The notes: generated from the letters alone by a model not told the origin. A stretch of 64,000 nucleotides of DNA from Nostoc sp. CHAB 5824 (GCF_020829665.1 NZ_JAIVFT010000002.1:186001-250000), one strand, 5' to 3'; shown: positions 29,259 to 38,875, numbered from the stretch's first letter. Numbers and translations: made by a program.

Positions 29259-29522
29259 ATGATCAAACTGCGCCTGAAGCGATTCGGTAAAAAGCGGGAA
29301 GCAAGTTACCGTATTATCGCCATTAACAACCTCGCTCGCCGCGATGGCCGTCCCCTAGAAGAGTTGGGATTCTATAACCCCAGAACCGATGAAGTGCGAC
29401 TAGACGTTCCCGGCATCGTCAAACGACTACAACAAGGCGCTCAACCCACTGACACCGTCCGTCGCATTTTAGTAAAAGCCAATGTTTTTGAACAGGTCAG
29501 TGCCACAACAGCCGCATCATAA
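29259..29522 (+). CDS. rpsP: 30S ribosomal protein S16
   Basis: 87-residue ribosomal protein with the family start [19 protein letters not shown], the [14 protein letters not shown] motif and a short Ala/Thr C-terminal tail. AGGAGAA at about 29239-29245 precedes the ATG. It follows ffh by about 210 bp containing TGACTAA heptamers. The downstream KH-domain gene overlaps its 3' end, suggesting co-translation. Confidence 0.97.
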   Translation: MIKLRLKRFGKKREASYRIIAINNLARRDGRPLEELGFYNPRTDEVRLDVPGIVKRLQQGAQPTDTVRRILVKANVFEQVSATTAAS

Positions 29523-29919
29523 TTCCGGAACAATATCCCCAACAGCTAGTCCCGACTATGTTGGGCTGGTTCGGTTTTTAGTGCAGCCGTTTTTGGAATC
29601 TCCAGAGACTTTAAGTGTCGATTGTGAAATTTCTCAGGCCCTCAACCGGGCTTGGATTCGTATCGCCTTTGAAAGCACAGATAAAGGGAAAGTGTTTGGT
29701 CGAGGAGGACGCAATATTCAGGCGATTCGTACAGTAATTGCCGCTGCGGCTGCCGCTACTGGGCAATCAGTATACCTGGATATCTACGGCAGCACTACGC
29801 CGGGCCGCGAAGGCATGTCTTTTGATGAAGACACAGAAGAGCGATCGCCACCGCCAACTAGAAGAGAACCCCGTGGAAATGATGGGCCTAAGCCCATTGT
29901 TAAACCGCGCCTCCGCTAG
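29482..29919 (+). CDS. KH-domain RNA-binding protein (KhpA/YlqC family)
   Basis: Small RNA-binding protein. The KH core is [18 protein letters not shown] followed by [27 protein letters not shown], whose GRGG loop is the nucleic-acid-binding GxxG motif. The acidic/proline C-terminal tail is cyanobacterial. Upstream of the core the only standard starts are the ATG at 29482, a TTG at 29488 and a GTG at 29500. All lie inside rpsP, so the two genes overlap by 23-41 bases. The position directly after rpsP is the classic one for this family, which acts in ribosome or RNA metabolism. Confidence 0.85.
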   Translation: MFLNRSVPQQPHHNSGTISPTASPDYVGLVRFLVQPFLESPETLSVDCEISQALNRAWIRIAFESTDKGKVFGRGGRNIQAIRTVIAAAAAATGQSVYLDIYGSTTPGREGMSFDEDTEERSPPPTRREPRGNDGPKPIVKPRLR

Positions 29920-29922
29920 TTT

Positions 29923-30379
29923 AAAACTAGAGAACAAGTCTGAGCGGTTGTAGTTACCTCCGCTCAGAATTTTTGTAAAAATGGAAAGTAGCAAAAAGAT
30001 TTTTGAATATTTTTTTGAACTCTTCACCGAAGAGGCAGAGGAGCAGGGGGAAAGATACTGGAATTACCCTATCACAAAGGTTAGAGAGCAACTAAATTTA
30101 TTTATGCCCAAAAGTAAAAGTATTTATTTCGAGATGTGTAACACGAAAAATAATACGTCTTTACTTCAGCAGCCCTACATTCATGTATGTCGATTCTCCC
30201 CTGCTCCCTGCCCCTTTTCCTCTTTTTGACCACTAGGGGTGTACAAATGTACGCCCCTACAGCCGATTCATTTATTGCAAAAATTTTTTCAAAATGTAAG
30301 TAAAACAAAGTTACTTTTGCCCTTGGCGAGAAAACATTAACCTTTGTCAAACACAGATCCTCACCAATTAACAAATACT
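29923..30379. other. Intergenic region before phoH
   Basis: About 450 bp with no accepted gene. Features are a GAGGCAGAGGAGCAGGGGG stretch, a CCCCTGCTCCCTGCCCC stretch complementary in kind, and the hairpin repeat at 30234-30259. An 82-codon plus frame (29981-30229) has low-complexity, repeat-derived composition and was not accepted. Confidence 0.5.
30234..30259. repeat. Hairpin repeat TAGGGGTGTAC/GTACGCCCCTA
   Basis: 11-base arms with one T-G pair around AAAT. The TAGGGGCGTAC-type palindrome is a dispersed intergenic motif in Nostoc-like genomes; only one copy is seen here. Confidence 0.7.
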
Positions 30380-31333
30380 ATGGCAGATGCCTTAACAATT
30401 CAGCTGCCGAATATTCCCAGTGCGATCGCTCTAGCCGGAGATGGAGAAGAAAATCTCAAAATCCTATCTCGGCAAACAGGAGCCAGTTTAGTGCTACGCG
30501 GGCAGGAATTACTGATTTCTGGTACCCAAAGGCAAATTGATCTGGCTTCTCGATTAGTGCGATCGCTTGAAGACCTGTGGATTAAAGGCAATACTATTTC
30601 CAGTGCCGATATTTTAACAGCCCGTCAAGCCATAGATAGCGATCGGCAAGGGGAACTGCAAGATTTACAGCGAGATGTCCTCGCTAAAAGTCGCCGGGGC
30701 GAAGAAGTTCGTGCCAAAACCTTCCGCCAGCGTCAATATATCGACGCGCTCCGTAGGCGTGATCTAACCTTTGGGATCGGGCCTGCTGGTACTGGCAAGA
30801 CTTATCTCGCTGTTGTTGTCGCCGTACAAGCACTCCTGGCTAACCAGTTTGAAAAGCTAATTTTAACTCGCCCTGCCGTCGAAGCTGGAGAAAAACTCGG
30901 TTTTTTGCCTGGAGACTTACAGCAGAAAGTTAATCCCTATCTTCGCCCACTTTACGATGCTATTTATGAATTCATCGACCCAGAAAAAATACCCAGCTTA
31001 ATGGAACGCGGTGTGATTGAAGTCGCACCACTTGCCTATATGCGGGGACGCACCCTCAACAACGCCTTTGTAATTGTGGATGAAGCTCAAAATACTACAC
31101 CTGCTCAGATGAAAATGGTTTTGACTCGTTTGGGCTTCCGTTCTCGCATGGTGATTACAGGCGACATGACACAAACAGACTTACCACTTCACCAACAATC
31201 GGGTTTAGGAGTGGCTTTACAAATTTTAAAACACGTTGAAGGCATTGCCTTTTGCGAATTTTCTCAAAAAGATGTCGTGCGCCATCCTTTAGTTCAGCGC
31301 ATTGTCGCTGCTTATGAACAATACGAAAAATAG
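30380..31333 (+). CDS. phoH: PhoH family ATPase
   Basis: 317 residues from the ATG at 30380; a TTG twelve codons upstream would add residues foreign to the family. An N-terminal KH-like segment (about 1-80, LSRQTGASLVLRGQELLISG) precedes the ATPase core with Walker A GPAGTGKTYLA, the GEKLGFLPGD motif, Walker B AFVIVDEAQN and the GDMTQTDLP sensor. PhoH proteins are cytosolic ATPases linked to phosphate starvation in E. coli and suggested to act in RNA metabolism, consistent with the nearby KH and ribosomal genes. The substrate is unknown. Confidence 0.94.
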   Translation: MADALTIQLPNIPSAIALAGDGEENLKILSRQTGASLVLRGQELLISGTQRQIDLASRLVRSLEDLWIKGNTISSADILTARQAIDSDRQGELQDLQRDVLAKSRRGEEVRAKTFRQRQYIDALRRRDLTFGIGPAGTGKTYLAVVVAVQALLANQFEKLILTRPAVEAGEKLGFLPGDLQQKVNPYLRPLYDAIYEFIDPEKIPSLMERGVIEVAPLAYMRGRTLNNAFVIVDEAQNTTPAQMKMVLTRLGFRSRMVITGDMTQTDLPLHQQSGLGVALQILKHVEGIAFCEFSQKDVVRHPLVQRIVAAYEQYEK

Positions 31334-31396
31334 TCATTGGTCATTGGTCATTGGTCATTAGTCATTAGTTAAAAAGCTAAGAAAGGATAATAATTT
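31334..31396. repeat. TCATTGG heptamer array
   Basis: About five tandem TCATTGG/TCATTAG heptamers directly after the phoH stop. Confidence 0.85.
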
Positions 31397-31801
31397 ATGA
31401 GTACTACTTTGAAAGAATTTTTAGCAGCTTGCGAGACTTTGGGAACTTTGCGTTTAATTGTTACTAGTAGTGCGGCTGTATTAGAAGCACGAGGCAAAAT
31501 AGAAAAGTTATTTTATGCAGAATTGCCTAAAGGTAAGTATGCTAATATGCACACCGAAGGTTTTGAATTTCATTTGAATATGGACAAAATTACTCAAGTA
31601 AAATTTGAAACTGGTGAAGCCAAGAGGGGCAATTTTACAACCTATGCTATTCGGTTTTTAGATGATAAACAAGAGCCTGCTTTAAGCTTATTTTTGCAAT
31701 GGGGTAAACCCGGAGAATATGAACCCGGTCAAGTAGAAGCTTGGCAAGCTTTACGAGAACAGTATGGCGAGATTTGGCAACCTTTACCAGCAGAAATTTA
31801 A
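31397..31801 (+). CDS. ChuX/HutX-like haem-utilisation family protein
   Basis: 134 residues resembling the single-domain ChuX/HutX/HugX family: LKEFLAACETLGTLRLIVTSSAAVLEARG, then FHLNMDKITQVKF and AIRFLDDKQEPALSLFLQWGKPGEY. Family members bind haem or haem-like ligands in the cytosol. In cyanobacteria the role is not established, and no haem transporter lies nearby. A GAAAGGA ribosome-binding site precedes the ATG. It converges with the ccmK-like gene. Confidence 0.75.
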   Translation: MSTTLKEFLAACETLGTLRLIVTSSAAVLEARGKIEKLFYAELPKGKYANMHTEGFEFHLNMDKITQVKFETGEAKRGNFTTYAIRFLDDKQEPALSLFLQWGKPGEYEPGQVEAWQALREQYGEIWQPLPAEI

Positions 31802-31806
31802 TACAG

Positions 31807-32145
31807 CTAAACTGATAGGGGTGGAGGAAATCGGATATCTGCACTGAACTGCTCCACATTAACGCTGTGATGAATCGGTAAAACATATTCTAAATTCTCG
31901 TGGGGGCGGGGAATAATATGAGAAGAAAGCACCTCGCCACCGTTAACTCGCAGCACAGCTTTTAGTCCTGCTGTCACCGCCATATTCACCTCGCCCACAA
32001 CCCCCCGAATTAACACGGTAATTCGTCCCAAATCGGTATTTTCATAACCAACAAGGGTTACACGGGCGGCTTTACACATAGTATCTCCCACTTCTACTGC
32101 TGTGGGAACACCATAAACTTCAATCATGCCTAATGCCAATGTCAT
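31807..32145 (-). CDS. ccmK: Carboxysome shell protein, CcmK paralogue (single BMC domain)
   Basis: 112 residues forming one bacterial-microcompartment domain that assembles as a hexameric tile of the carboxysome shell. Family marks: LGMIEVYGVPTAVEVGDTMCKAARVTLVGYE, RGVVGEVNMAVTAGLKAV and SSHIIPRPHENLEYVLP. The pore loop reads ENTDLGR where the major CcmK1/CcmK2 proteins have EKIGSGR, so charge and size of the pore should differ. The gene stands alone and no ccmLMN genes flank it, as expected for the satellite CcmK3-6 types. Which one it is cannot be settled here. Confidence 0.88.
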   Translation of the reverse strand: MTLALGMIEVYGVPTAVEVGDTMCKAARVTLVGYENTDLGRITVLIRGVVGEVNMAVTAGLKAVLRVNGGEVLSSHIIPRPHENLEYVLPIHHSVNVEQFSADIRFPPPLSV

Positions 32146-32263
32146 ACTACAACCATAGTTTGGGATTGTAGGGTTAAGTATATTACTACAAAGTTTTAAT
32201 TTTTTACATAAACTTACTTAATTTTTAGTCGATAAATAATAAACGTTAAATACAAAACTGCTA

Positions 32264-33061
32264 ATGCTTACAATAAAGGCGATTTGGAGTTTTTGCTTGC
32301 TGCTATTATTCCTTTTATGGGGTGGCGATGCTCTTGCAGGAGATTTGTCTGAACGATTAGCAAATTTTCCTCAATGGGAAAAATTAACTTCAGTGCAACC
32401 GGCTTCGGGTGATTTGGTTTACCCCGAATGGATGGCTGGTACTTGGCAAGTTACAAGTACTTTGATAGATTTAGCTGCGCCTTTAGCACCAGATATAGTA
32501 ACTCCAGGGTTTGAAGGTAATCGCCAACAATTAAATCAGCCTGTGAGTTTTGTAGTAAGATTTGTCGAAGAGCAATCACATGTTTCTGGTTTGAAAATAT
32601 TACCTCAGATAGATTACAAATCCCCAATTGTAGCAGATAGAGCGTTTAATAGCTTGAATTTAGCAAGGGCTTATTTAGGGGATGAAGCAGTGTTATTAGT
32701 CAAAGTAGATCCAGATTCACCGAATCGTCAGATTACGTTTTTACGTAGCAGTCGCCAACTAGTTTCCATTGTGACTGCACGGGGCACAGAAACTACCCCT
32801 GATGGTAAGTTCATTACTACAGAAGTGTTTCAACAACTATTCAAAGGTGGTTCACGTCCCTATTTAAATTCTGTAGAATCTACCACCGCTTATCATAAAC
32901 TTCCGGCATCTAATTCGGCGATTGAGGCAGATCAAGTTACTGCTGTCTATCTTTCACCCCAAGATCCAGATTACTTTAAAGCTGATTCTCGACCAGTTGC
33001 TCTCTATCGCTATCGCTTAGAATTTGCCTCTGTACAAATGCCTATTACTCCACAAGAGTGA
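32264..33061 (+). CDS. Predicted thylakoid-lumen or periplasmic protein (DUF6816-like)
   Basis: 265 residues with a signal peptide (IWSFCLLLLFLLWGGDALA, cleavage after ALA). The mature part has YPEWMAGTWQVTSTL near residue 55, a lipocalin-like motif for a small barrel, and SFVVRFVEEQSHVSG. It resembles a cyanobacterial and plastid lumenal family that I recall as DUF6816; that name is tentative. No catalytic site is seen. It precedes an ABC exporter by about 90 bp on the same strand, a link of unclear meaning. Confidence 0.7.
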   Translation: MLTIKAIWSFCLLLLFLLWGGDALAGDLSERLANFPQWEKLTSVQPASGDLVYPEWMAGTWQVTSTLIDLAAPLAPDIVTPGFEGNRQQLNQPVSFVVRFVEEQSHVSGLKILPQIDYKSPIVADRAFNSLNLARAYLGDEAVLLVKVDPDSPNRQITFLRSSRQLVSIVTARGTETTPDGKFITTEVFQQLFKGGSRPYLNSVESTTAYHKLPASNSAIEADQVTAVYLSPQDPDYFKADSRPVALYRYRLEFASVQMPITPQE

Positions 33062-33149
33062 TTTAAACCTATACCCCTTGACTACTTTGTAGCATGCTTG
33101 TAGTATATAAATTCCAAGCTCACGATCGCGCTCTTGGACGGTGTGCATC

Positions 33150-34970
33150 ATGGCCAAATTTCGAGATATTGTCAATTACTTTCGCTCTTACTGGAAGCTG
33201 AGTGTTTTCAGTATTACAGCATCTAGCATTTATGAAGTTATTGATTTGGTTGTCCCTTACGCGATCGGACAGATTTTAAACGTTTTGTCTGCTCAACCAT
33301 TGGATAAACCACTTCAAAGTGCGATCGCAAATTTTTCGGACATCACCAATTACCCAGTTAATAAAACTCTATCTTTGGGTGTATTACTAGGTTTAATTTT
33401 CGTTGTCACGGTAGTCAGAGCGCCCACACAGCCTTGGTTAACCAATTGGTTTCATTGGGATATAGCCTTCAGGGCGCGTCGAGAAAAAAACGAAACAGCG
33501 ATCGCCAAAGTTCTTACTCTTCCACTGGAATTTTATGATGAAAATAACCCTGGACGCATTGCCGGAAGAGTCGCTAGAGGTATTTCCAACCACACTTTTA
33601 GTTACCCTGAAGTTGCCGGACAGTTGATTCCTAAACTGGCTCGTGTGCTGGGGATTTTTGTGTTTATCTTGTTCATTGAGTGGCGGATTGCAATTTTATA
33701 TCTAATTTCCTTTGTAATTATTCTCAGCTTCAGCTTGAAGAATTTACAACAGCTAATTAGGTACGAAAGTCGTCTGGATAAATATGGAGAGGACACCGAA
33801 AGCCGCACTTCCGAATTAATCACCAATATCAAAACGGTAAAAGCATTTGCTACGGAAGCTAGGGAACTGAAACGGCAAAAGCAACGTTTGGATCGTGAAC
33901 TAACGGTGCTTGATTATCGCATCCACAAAGGTTATACGATACTAGGTACTTGGCAAAGAACTGTAATTCAGTTTTGTGTGTTTACAATTCTGGGTTTGAC
34001 TTTAGCAGCAACAGTAAATGGGAGAATTTCTCTCGGTCACTTTGTCATGACCTTAACTCTTTCTAGCATGGCTTATGCCGAATTAGAACCTATTAGTAGC
34101 TTGGCAGAAGTTTTTGCCCGTCGTTATTCTCCTATGCTGCGATTCCACGAATTTTTACAAGAGCCAACTGCATCTGATTCAGCTAGTCTTTTAGAAGAGA
34201 GCAACCAGACAGAATCACCTTATAAATTTACTGGAAAAGTTGAGTTGTCGCACCTCAGTTTTGGATATGATGCCAAGCATCAAGTTTTGCAAGATATTAA
34301 CTTGTTGATTGAGCCATACCAAACAGTAGCATTAGTGGGGCGTTCCGGTTCTGGTAAGTCTACTTTAGTGAAATTACTCTTGCGATATTTTGAACCTCAA
34401 GAAGGTAAAATTTTGATTGATGGTCAAGATATTCGGACTTTGGATGTAGGTAAATATAGACGGAGATTAGCGATCGTTCACCAAGAAGTAGACGTTTTCA
34501 ACGGTACTATATTAGATAACCTTACCTACGGCAGACCGAATGCTAGTTTGGAACAGGTTCAGGAAGCCTGTAGAATTGCCAGAGTCGACGAAGTAGTGCA
34601 GCATTTACCAAAAGGTTATTACACCGTCGTGGGGGAACGAGGTGTCAGGTTATCTGGGGGGCAAAGACAACGGTTGGGAATTGCTAGGGCATTGTTAGTG
34701 AAACCAGACGTACTGATTTTTGACGAAGCCACTTCTAGCTTAGATTATGAGTCTGAGCGTTCAATTCAGCTAGCGATGCGAGCAATTCAGGGTACTTGCA
34801 CCACCATCGTGATTGCCCATCGTTTAAGTACAGTGCGAGAAGCCGATAAAATTGTCGTTCTGGAGCAAGGAAAGATTGTAGAAGTGGGTAGCCACGATGA
34901 ACTCTTGCGTCACGAAGGTATTTACCGCCGCTTGCACTCCCTGCAAGAAACAGGAGAACTCTTGAGTTAG
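33150..34970 (+). CDS. ABC transporter, fused permease and ATPase (exporter type)
   Basis: 606 residues from the ATG at 33150; a GTG three codons earlier is possible. The transmembrane domain of about six helices (1 to about 330) is followed by a nucleotide-binding domain with Walker A GRSGSGKST near 396-404, Q-loop VHQEVDVF, signature LSGGQRQR near 500, Walker B VLIFDEATSSLD and the H-loop IVIAHRLST. The half-transporter should work as a homodimer or with a paralogue; a similar gene lies at 60329-62137. The substrate (lipid, peptide or drug) cannot be told. Confidence 0.93.
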   Translation: MAKFRDIVNYFRSYWKLSVFSITASSIYEVIDLVVPYAIGQILNVLSAQPLDKPLQSAIANFSDITNYPVNKTLSLGVLLGLIFVVTVVRAPTQPWLTNWFHWDIAFRARREKNETAIAKVLTLPLEFYDENNPGRIAGRVARGISNHTFSYPEVAGQLIPKLARVLGIFVFILFIEWRIAILYLISFVIILSFSLKNLQQLIRYESRLDKYGEDTESRTSELITNIKTVKAFATEARELKRQKQRLDRELTVLDYRIHKGYTILGTWQRTVIQFCVFTILGLTLAATVNGRISLGHFVMTLTLSSMAYAELEPISSLAEVFARRYSPMLRFHEFLQEPTASDSASLLEESNQTESPYKFTGKVELSHLSFGYDAKHQVLQDINLLIEPYQTVALVGRSGSGKSTLVKLLLRYFEPQEGKILIDGQDIRTLDVGKYRRRLAIVHQEVDVFNGTILDNLTYGRPNASLEQVQEACRIARVDEVVQHLPKGYYTVVGERGVRLSGGQRQRLGIARALLVKPDVLIFDEATSSLDYESERSIQLAMRAIQGTCTTIVIAHRLSTVREADKIVVLEQGKIVEVGSHDELLRHEGIYRRLHSLQETGELLS

Positions 34971-35142
34971 GTGACATACACATTTTGGATATTGGATTTT
35001 GGATTGATCCCACGAATCAATCCGCTTGATTAAATCGATTTTATTCTTCTCATAATCTAAATCTAATGGTTCTTTATCAACTGTTTTTAATAACAGTTCA
35101 ATCTATTCAGGAGTTGCTTGCCGATAATGCTCTCTCGTTAAA

Positions 35143-36099
35143 CTAAGATTTGCTCTTATCAGCTTCTTTCTGCGCTGCCTCACTGTATTTCTTATATAGT
35201 TGAGTACGAATTTTAGCTTCCTGATAACGGCTGTGGTTTTGTGGCACCGTGCCCATTAAATCTGAAGCCCGTTGCCACTTAGCGGCAATCTCTAACCACT
35301 GAGTTGAGGTTGTCGCTGTTTTACCAGATGCAGAAGCTTGGTTGGCAATTCGCACAGAGATTGCAAATGGATCGTCAGATGGCTCAGAAAAGCTATTGTT
35401 CAAAGTAGGGGATGGAGTTTGGGTTTTCTTATCGTTAGTATTTTCTCTAGTTAAAGATTTGGAAGTTTCTAGTTGCATTAGGTTTTTCAGTTTATTACCT
35501 AACTGGGCATAAACAACCCAACTAAGCAACAACAGTGAGCATAAACCAGCGACTGCTAATGTTTTTGTTTTAGGTTGATTCTGGTGTTTTTCTTTGTTGA
35601 TAAGTACTAAAGGACGAGAAACTGGAGTTTTAGGAAAATTTGGTTTTCCTAGTTCAGCTTGAGCTTCTGTAAAATCTTTAATTAGTTGCTTTACAATATT
35701 GGGTTGAATTAATGCAATTTCCTGTGACCAAAGCAATTGGTTGTCGCGATCGCTATCTATTTCTTTTAACCAAAGTAATTGTTGTTCCCGAACAATGCGA
35801 CTGTTGATATTGACTCGGCGAATGTGACGCGGGGCGATAGACTCAAGAATTTGCTGTATTTGTTCTACGAGGGAAGATTGCTCAAGTTGCTCTACCCTAG
35901 CCGCCTCGCACAGAAGTTGTAAGACACCATCAGCAAAAATGGCTCTAGTTCTGACACCAGACTTGGCTAACTTTTCGTTCAATAGCTGAATAATCGCAGC
36001 AACGCTACCTTGGTGAGCTTGCCAAGCGATATCATTTATCCGGTCTACCATCTGAAATTTAGTGATAGCTCTTCCACCCTGACTGATTAACGTACTCAT
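35143..36099 (-). CDS. Single-pass membrane protein of unknown function, Nostocales type
   Basis: 318 residues. The first 160 are a soluble domain (GSVAAIIQLLNEKLAKSGVR, LQLLCEAARVEQLEQ, PRHIRRVNINSRIVREQQLLW) of a kind I recall in several cyanobacterial proteins without known function. A transmembrane helix lies near 183-201 (LAVAGLCSLLLLSWVVYA), then a low-complexity linker and a helical region (LEIAAKWQRASDLMGTVP, YQEAKIRTQLYKKYSEAA) that looks TPR-like. No signal peptide, so the N-terminus is probably cytosolic. Monocistronic. Confidence 0.7.
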   Translation of the reverse strand: MSTLISQGGRAITKFQMVDRINDIAWQAHQGSVAAIIQLLNEKLAKSGVRTRAIFADGVLQLLCEAARVEQLEQSSLVEQIQQILESIAPRHIRRVNINSRIVREQQLLWLKEIDSDRDNQLLWSQEIALIQPNIVKQLIKDFTEAQAELGKPNFPKTPVSRPLVLINKEKHQNQPKTKTLAVAGLCSLLLLSWVVYAQLGNKLKNLMQLETSKSLTRENTNDKKTQTPSPTLNNSFSEPSDDPFAISVRIANQASASGKTATTSTQWLEIAAKWQRASDLMGTVPQNHSRYQEAKIRTQLYKKYSEAAQKEADKSKS

Positions 36100-36723
36100 T
36101 AATTTAGGGACTCTTTTCTACTGACCTTGATCTTGTCTTCGATTTTACGAGTAAAAAGATGAGTTGCCAAATAAAATCATAAATATAGAGCCTCATAGAG
36201 CCTCCCTTTTCGGTTTGGCAAGAAAGCTCGATCGCGCTAAGTCAATTGGATACTCTCACGCCTTGAAAGCGTGGGATTCTTGGGCTGAAACTGTGCTTTC
36301 AGGATAATGCCCATCCTGGCGGACGAGCGAAGCTATTACGCTTTGAAATTACACAGTCACTTCCTAAGTTCGTTAACCGCTGACGGTTAACTGTCAACAG
36401 TCAACAGCCAACAGCCAACACGAAAAGATGTGCAAGTTAAGTGCGCGACAGCTTACCTGTTTGACATAGTACATGATGACGTCTTTTAGCGATCGCCTTT
36501 GGTCAGGTTGAATTAGGTAAATGCACTCTGCGATTTTGCACCCGCCATAGTCCTTCACAAATCAAACAAAATAGCTGTATCAAGATAATTTTCTGAGTAT
36601 TTATCGCTTTTTTTGCCTTTTTATCAGAATGGCAAGACTAATCAGCACAGCGATCGCTACATTAGAAGATATATAAATAAAAATCAACAATGATTTTTAT
36701 TCGTTCGCAGTTCACACAAAACC
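36100..36723. other. Intergenic region before the M3 peptidase gene
   Basis: 624 bp between divergent genes. It contains a CACGC-CTTGAAA-GCGTG hairpin (36257-36273), a composite repeat element (36329-36455) and an AT-rich leader with an AGCGATCGCTACA block before the peptidase ATG. No gene was recognised. Confidence 0.55.
36329..36455 (+). repeat. TAAGCT-ended composite element, copy 5 (type A)
   Basis: Begins GAAGCTATTACGCTTTG, shares the ACACAGTCACTTCCTAAG arm with copies 4 and 8, has GTCAACA and GCCAACA units in the core, and ends GTGCGCGACAGCTTA. Confidence 0.85.
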
Positions 36724-38835
36724 ATGAGTGCAAGTACCATTATTTTCGACAATCCCTTACTCCAAGGCACTGGTTTGCCTGCCTTTGCAGAGATTAAACC
36801 AGAACGAGTAGTACCAGCCTTCAATCAGTTGTTGGCAGAACTTGACCAGCAGCTTGCCACCTTAGAGGGTAGTGTAGAGCCTACTTGGAGTGGTTTAGTA
36901 GAACCCTTAGAAAAGCTGACAGAACGGCTTACCTGGAGTTGGGGGGTGGTGAATCATTTAATGGGTGTTAAAAATAGCCCGGAACTGCGCGAAGCTCATG
37001 AAATCGTACAGCCACTAGTAGTACAATTTATCAACAAGCTCGGTCAAAGCAAACCTATCTATAATACTTTTAAGGCACTCCGTACCAGTGATAGTTGGGC
37101 AACTTTGGAATTAGCCCAACAGCGCATTGTAGAAGCCGCCATTCGAGATGCAGAACTTTCTGGTGTTGGCTTAGAAGGAGAAGCAAGAGAGCGTTTCAAC
37201 GCCATACAGATGGAGTTAGCAGAACTTTCTACCAAATTCTCTAACCATGTACTTGATGCCACTAAAGCCTTCAGCTTAACCCTAACAACCCAAGCGGAAA
37301 TTGACGGTTTACCACCAAGCTTAGTGAGTTTAGCAGCTCAAGGTGCTCGTGCAGCTGGCGAAAGCAATGCCACACCAGAAAATGGCCCCTGGCGGATTAC
37401 TTTGGACTTCCCCAGCTATGGCCCTTTCATGCAGCACAGCACTCGTCGAGATTTGCGTGAAAAGCTCTACAAAGCTCATATCACCCGCGCTTCTGGTGGC
37501 GATTTGGATAACAACCCCTTAATTGAGCGCATTTTGAAGTTGCGCCAAGAACTCGCAGATATACTAGGCTTTAAAAGTTTTGCTCAACTGAGTCTGGCTA
37601 GTAAAATGGCTCCCAATGTTGAGGCAGTCAATGCCCTATTAGAAGAACTACGCCGCGCTAGTTATGATGCTGCTGTCAAAGACTTGGCAGAACTCAAAGC
37701 TTTTGCAGCGGCACAGAAAGCAGTAGAAGCTACGGATTTAAAACACTGGGATATCAGCTTTTGGGCAGAACGCCAACGAGAAGCCAAATTTGCCTTTACC
37801 GCTGAAGAATTGCGTCCCTACTTCCCCCTTCCCCAAGTGTTAGATGGCTTATTTGGACTAGTCAAGCGGCTGTTTGGCGTTACTGTCACCTCTGCCGATG
37901 GTCAAGCGCCAGTATGGCATGAGGATGTCCGTTATTTCCAAATTACTGACGAAACTGGTTCTCCCATAGCCTATTTCTACTTAGACCCTTACAGCCGTCC
38001 AGCTGAGAAACGCGGTGGTGCTTGGATGGATGTGTGCATCAATCGAGCCAAAATCACTGAAAATGGTGTCACTGCTATCCGCTTACCTGTAGCTTATTTG
38101 GTGTGTAATCAAAGTCCTCCCGTAGATGGTAAACCTAGTTTGATGACTTTCTATGAAGTAGAGACTTTGTTCCACGAGTTTGGTCATGGATTGCACCATA
38201 TGCTCACTAAGGTTGATTATCCCGGAGCCGCAGGCATCAATAACGTGGAGTGGGATGCAGTGGAACTACCTAGTCAGTTTATGGAAAACTGGTGCTATGA
38301 GCGACCCACTTTCTTTGGAATGGCGAAACATTATGAAACTGGTGAAGCCCTACCGGAGCATTACTATCAAAAGCTGCTAGCGGCGCGTAATTATATGAGT
38401 GGTACTGCCATGTTGCGGCAGATCCACCTGAGCAATCTTGATTTAGAACTACACTACCGCTATCGTCCCGGTAGTAATGAAACTCCCTCAGATGTGCGTC
38501 ATCGCCTAGCCAAGACTACTACCGTTTTACCACCACTTCCAGAAGATTCAATTTTATGTGCTTTTGGACATATTTTTGAAGGTGGTTATGCAGCAGGCTA
38601 CTACAGTTACAAGTGGGCTGAGGTACTGAGCGCTGATGCTTTTGCCGCTTTTGAAGAAGCTGGGCTAGAAGATGAAGAGGCTATAAAAGCTACAGGTCGG
38701 CGTTATCGGGATACGGTGCTGGCACTTGGTGGTGGTCAGCATCCAATGGAAGTGTTTAAAACTTTCCGGGGTCGTGAACCAAGTACGATCGCTTTGCTCA
38801 GGCACAATGGTTTAGTTAGTGCTGCTGTAAACTAA
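36724..38835 (+). CDS. prlC: Oligopeptidase A (M3 family zinc peptidase)
   Basis: Cytosolic thimet-like peptidase that degrades short peptides, including cleaved signal and transit peptides. 703 residues, normal length. The zinc motif HEFGH is at 484-488 (ETLFHEFGHGLHHML), with the third ligand region ELPSQFMENW downstream. The N-terminal helical cap has NPLLQGTGLPAFAEIKPE, as in bacterial and plant organellar oligopeptidase A. Transcribed alone, with a palindrome and a repeat element after the stop. Confidence 0.96.
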   Translation: MSASTIIFDNPLLQGTGLPAFAEIKPERVVPAFNQLLAELDQQLATLEGSVEPTWSGLVEPLEKLTERLTWSWGVVNHLMGVKNSPELREAHEIVQPLVVQFINKLGQSKPIYNTFKALRTSDSWATLELAQQRIVEAAIRDAELSGVGLEGEARERFNAIQMELAELSTKFSNHVLDATKAFSLTLTTQAEIDGLPPSLVSLAAQGARAAGESNATPENGPWRITLDFPSYGPFMQHSTRRDLREKLYKAHITRASGGDLDNNPLIERILKLRQELADILGFKSFAQLSLASKMAPNVEAVNALLEELRRASYDAAVKDLAELKAFAAAQKAVEATDLKHWDISFWAERQREAKFAFTAEELRPYFPLPQVLDGLFGLVKRLFGVTVTSADGQAPVWHEDVRYFQITDETGSPIAYFYLDPYSRPAEKRGGAWMDVCINRAKITENGVTAIRLPVAYLVCNQSPPVDGKPSLMTFYEVETLFHEFGHGLHHMLTKVDYPGAAGINNVEWDAVELPSQFMENWCYERPTFFGMAKHYETGEALPEHYYQKLLAARNYMSGTAMLRQIHLSNLDLELHYRYRPGSNETPSDVRHRLAKTTTVLPPLPEDSILCAFGHIFEGGYAAGYYSYKWAEVLSADAFAAFEEAGLEDEEAIKATGRRYRDTVLALGGGQHPMEVFKTFRGREPSTIALLRHNGLVSAAVN

Positions 38836-38846
38836 ACAAAACTTCT

Positions 38847-38875
38847 GTAGAGACATTGCATTGCAACGTCTCTAC
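38847..38875. repeat. Hairpin GTAGAGAC/GTCTCTAC after the M3 peptidase gene
   Basis: 8-base arms around ATTGCATTGCAAC, itself partly palindromic. This GTAGAGACGTTGCA-type sequence is a dispersed repeat in cyanobacteria and may end the transcript. Confidence 0.7.

Noticed and set aside
36257-36273. CACGC-CTTGAAA-GCGTG hairpin as an IS200/IS605-type end
   Set aside because: Resembles sequences seen near such elements, but no tnpA or tnpB remnant lies nearby, so only noted as a hairpin.
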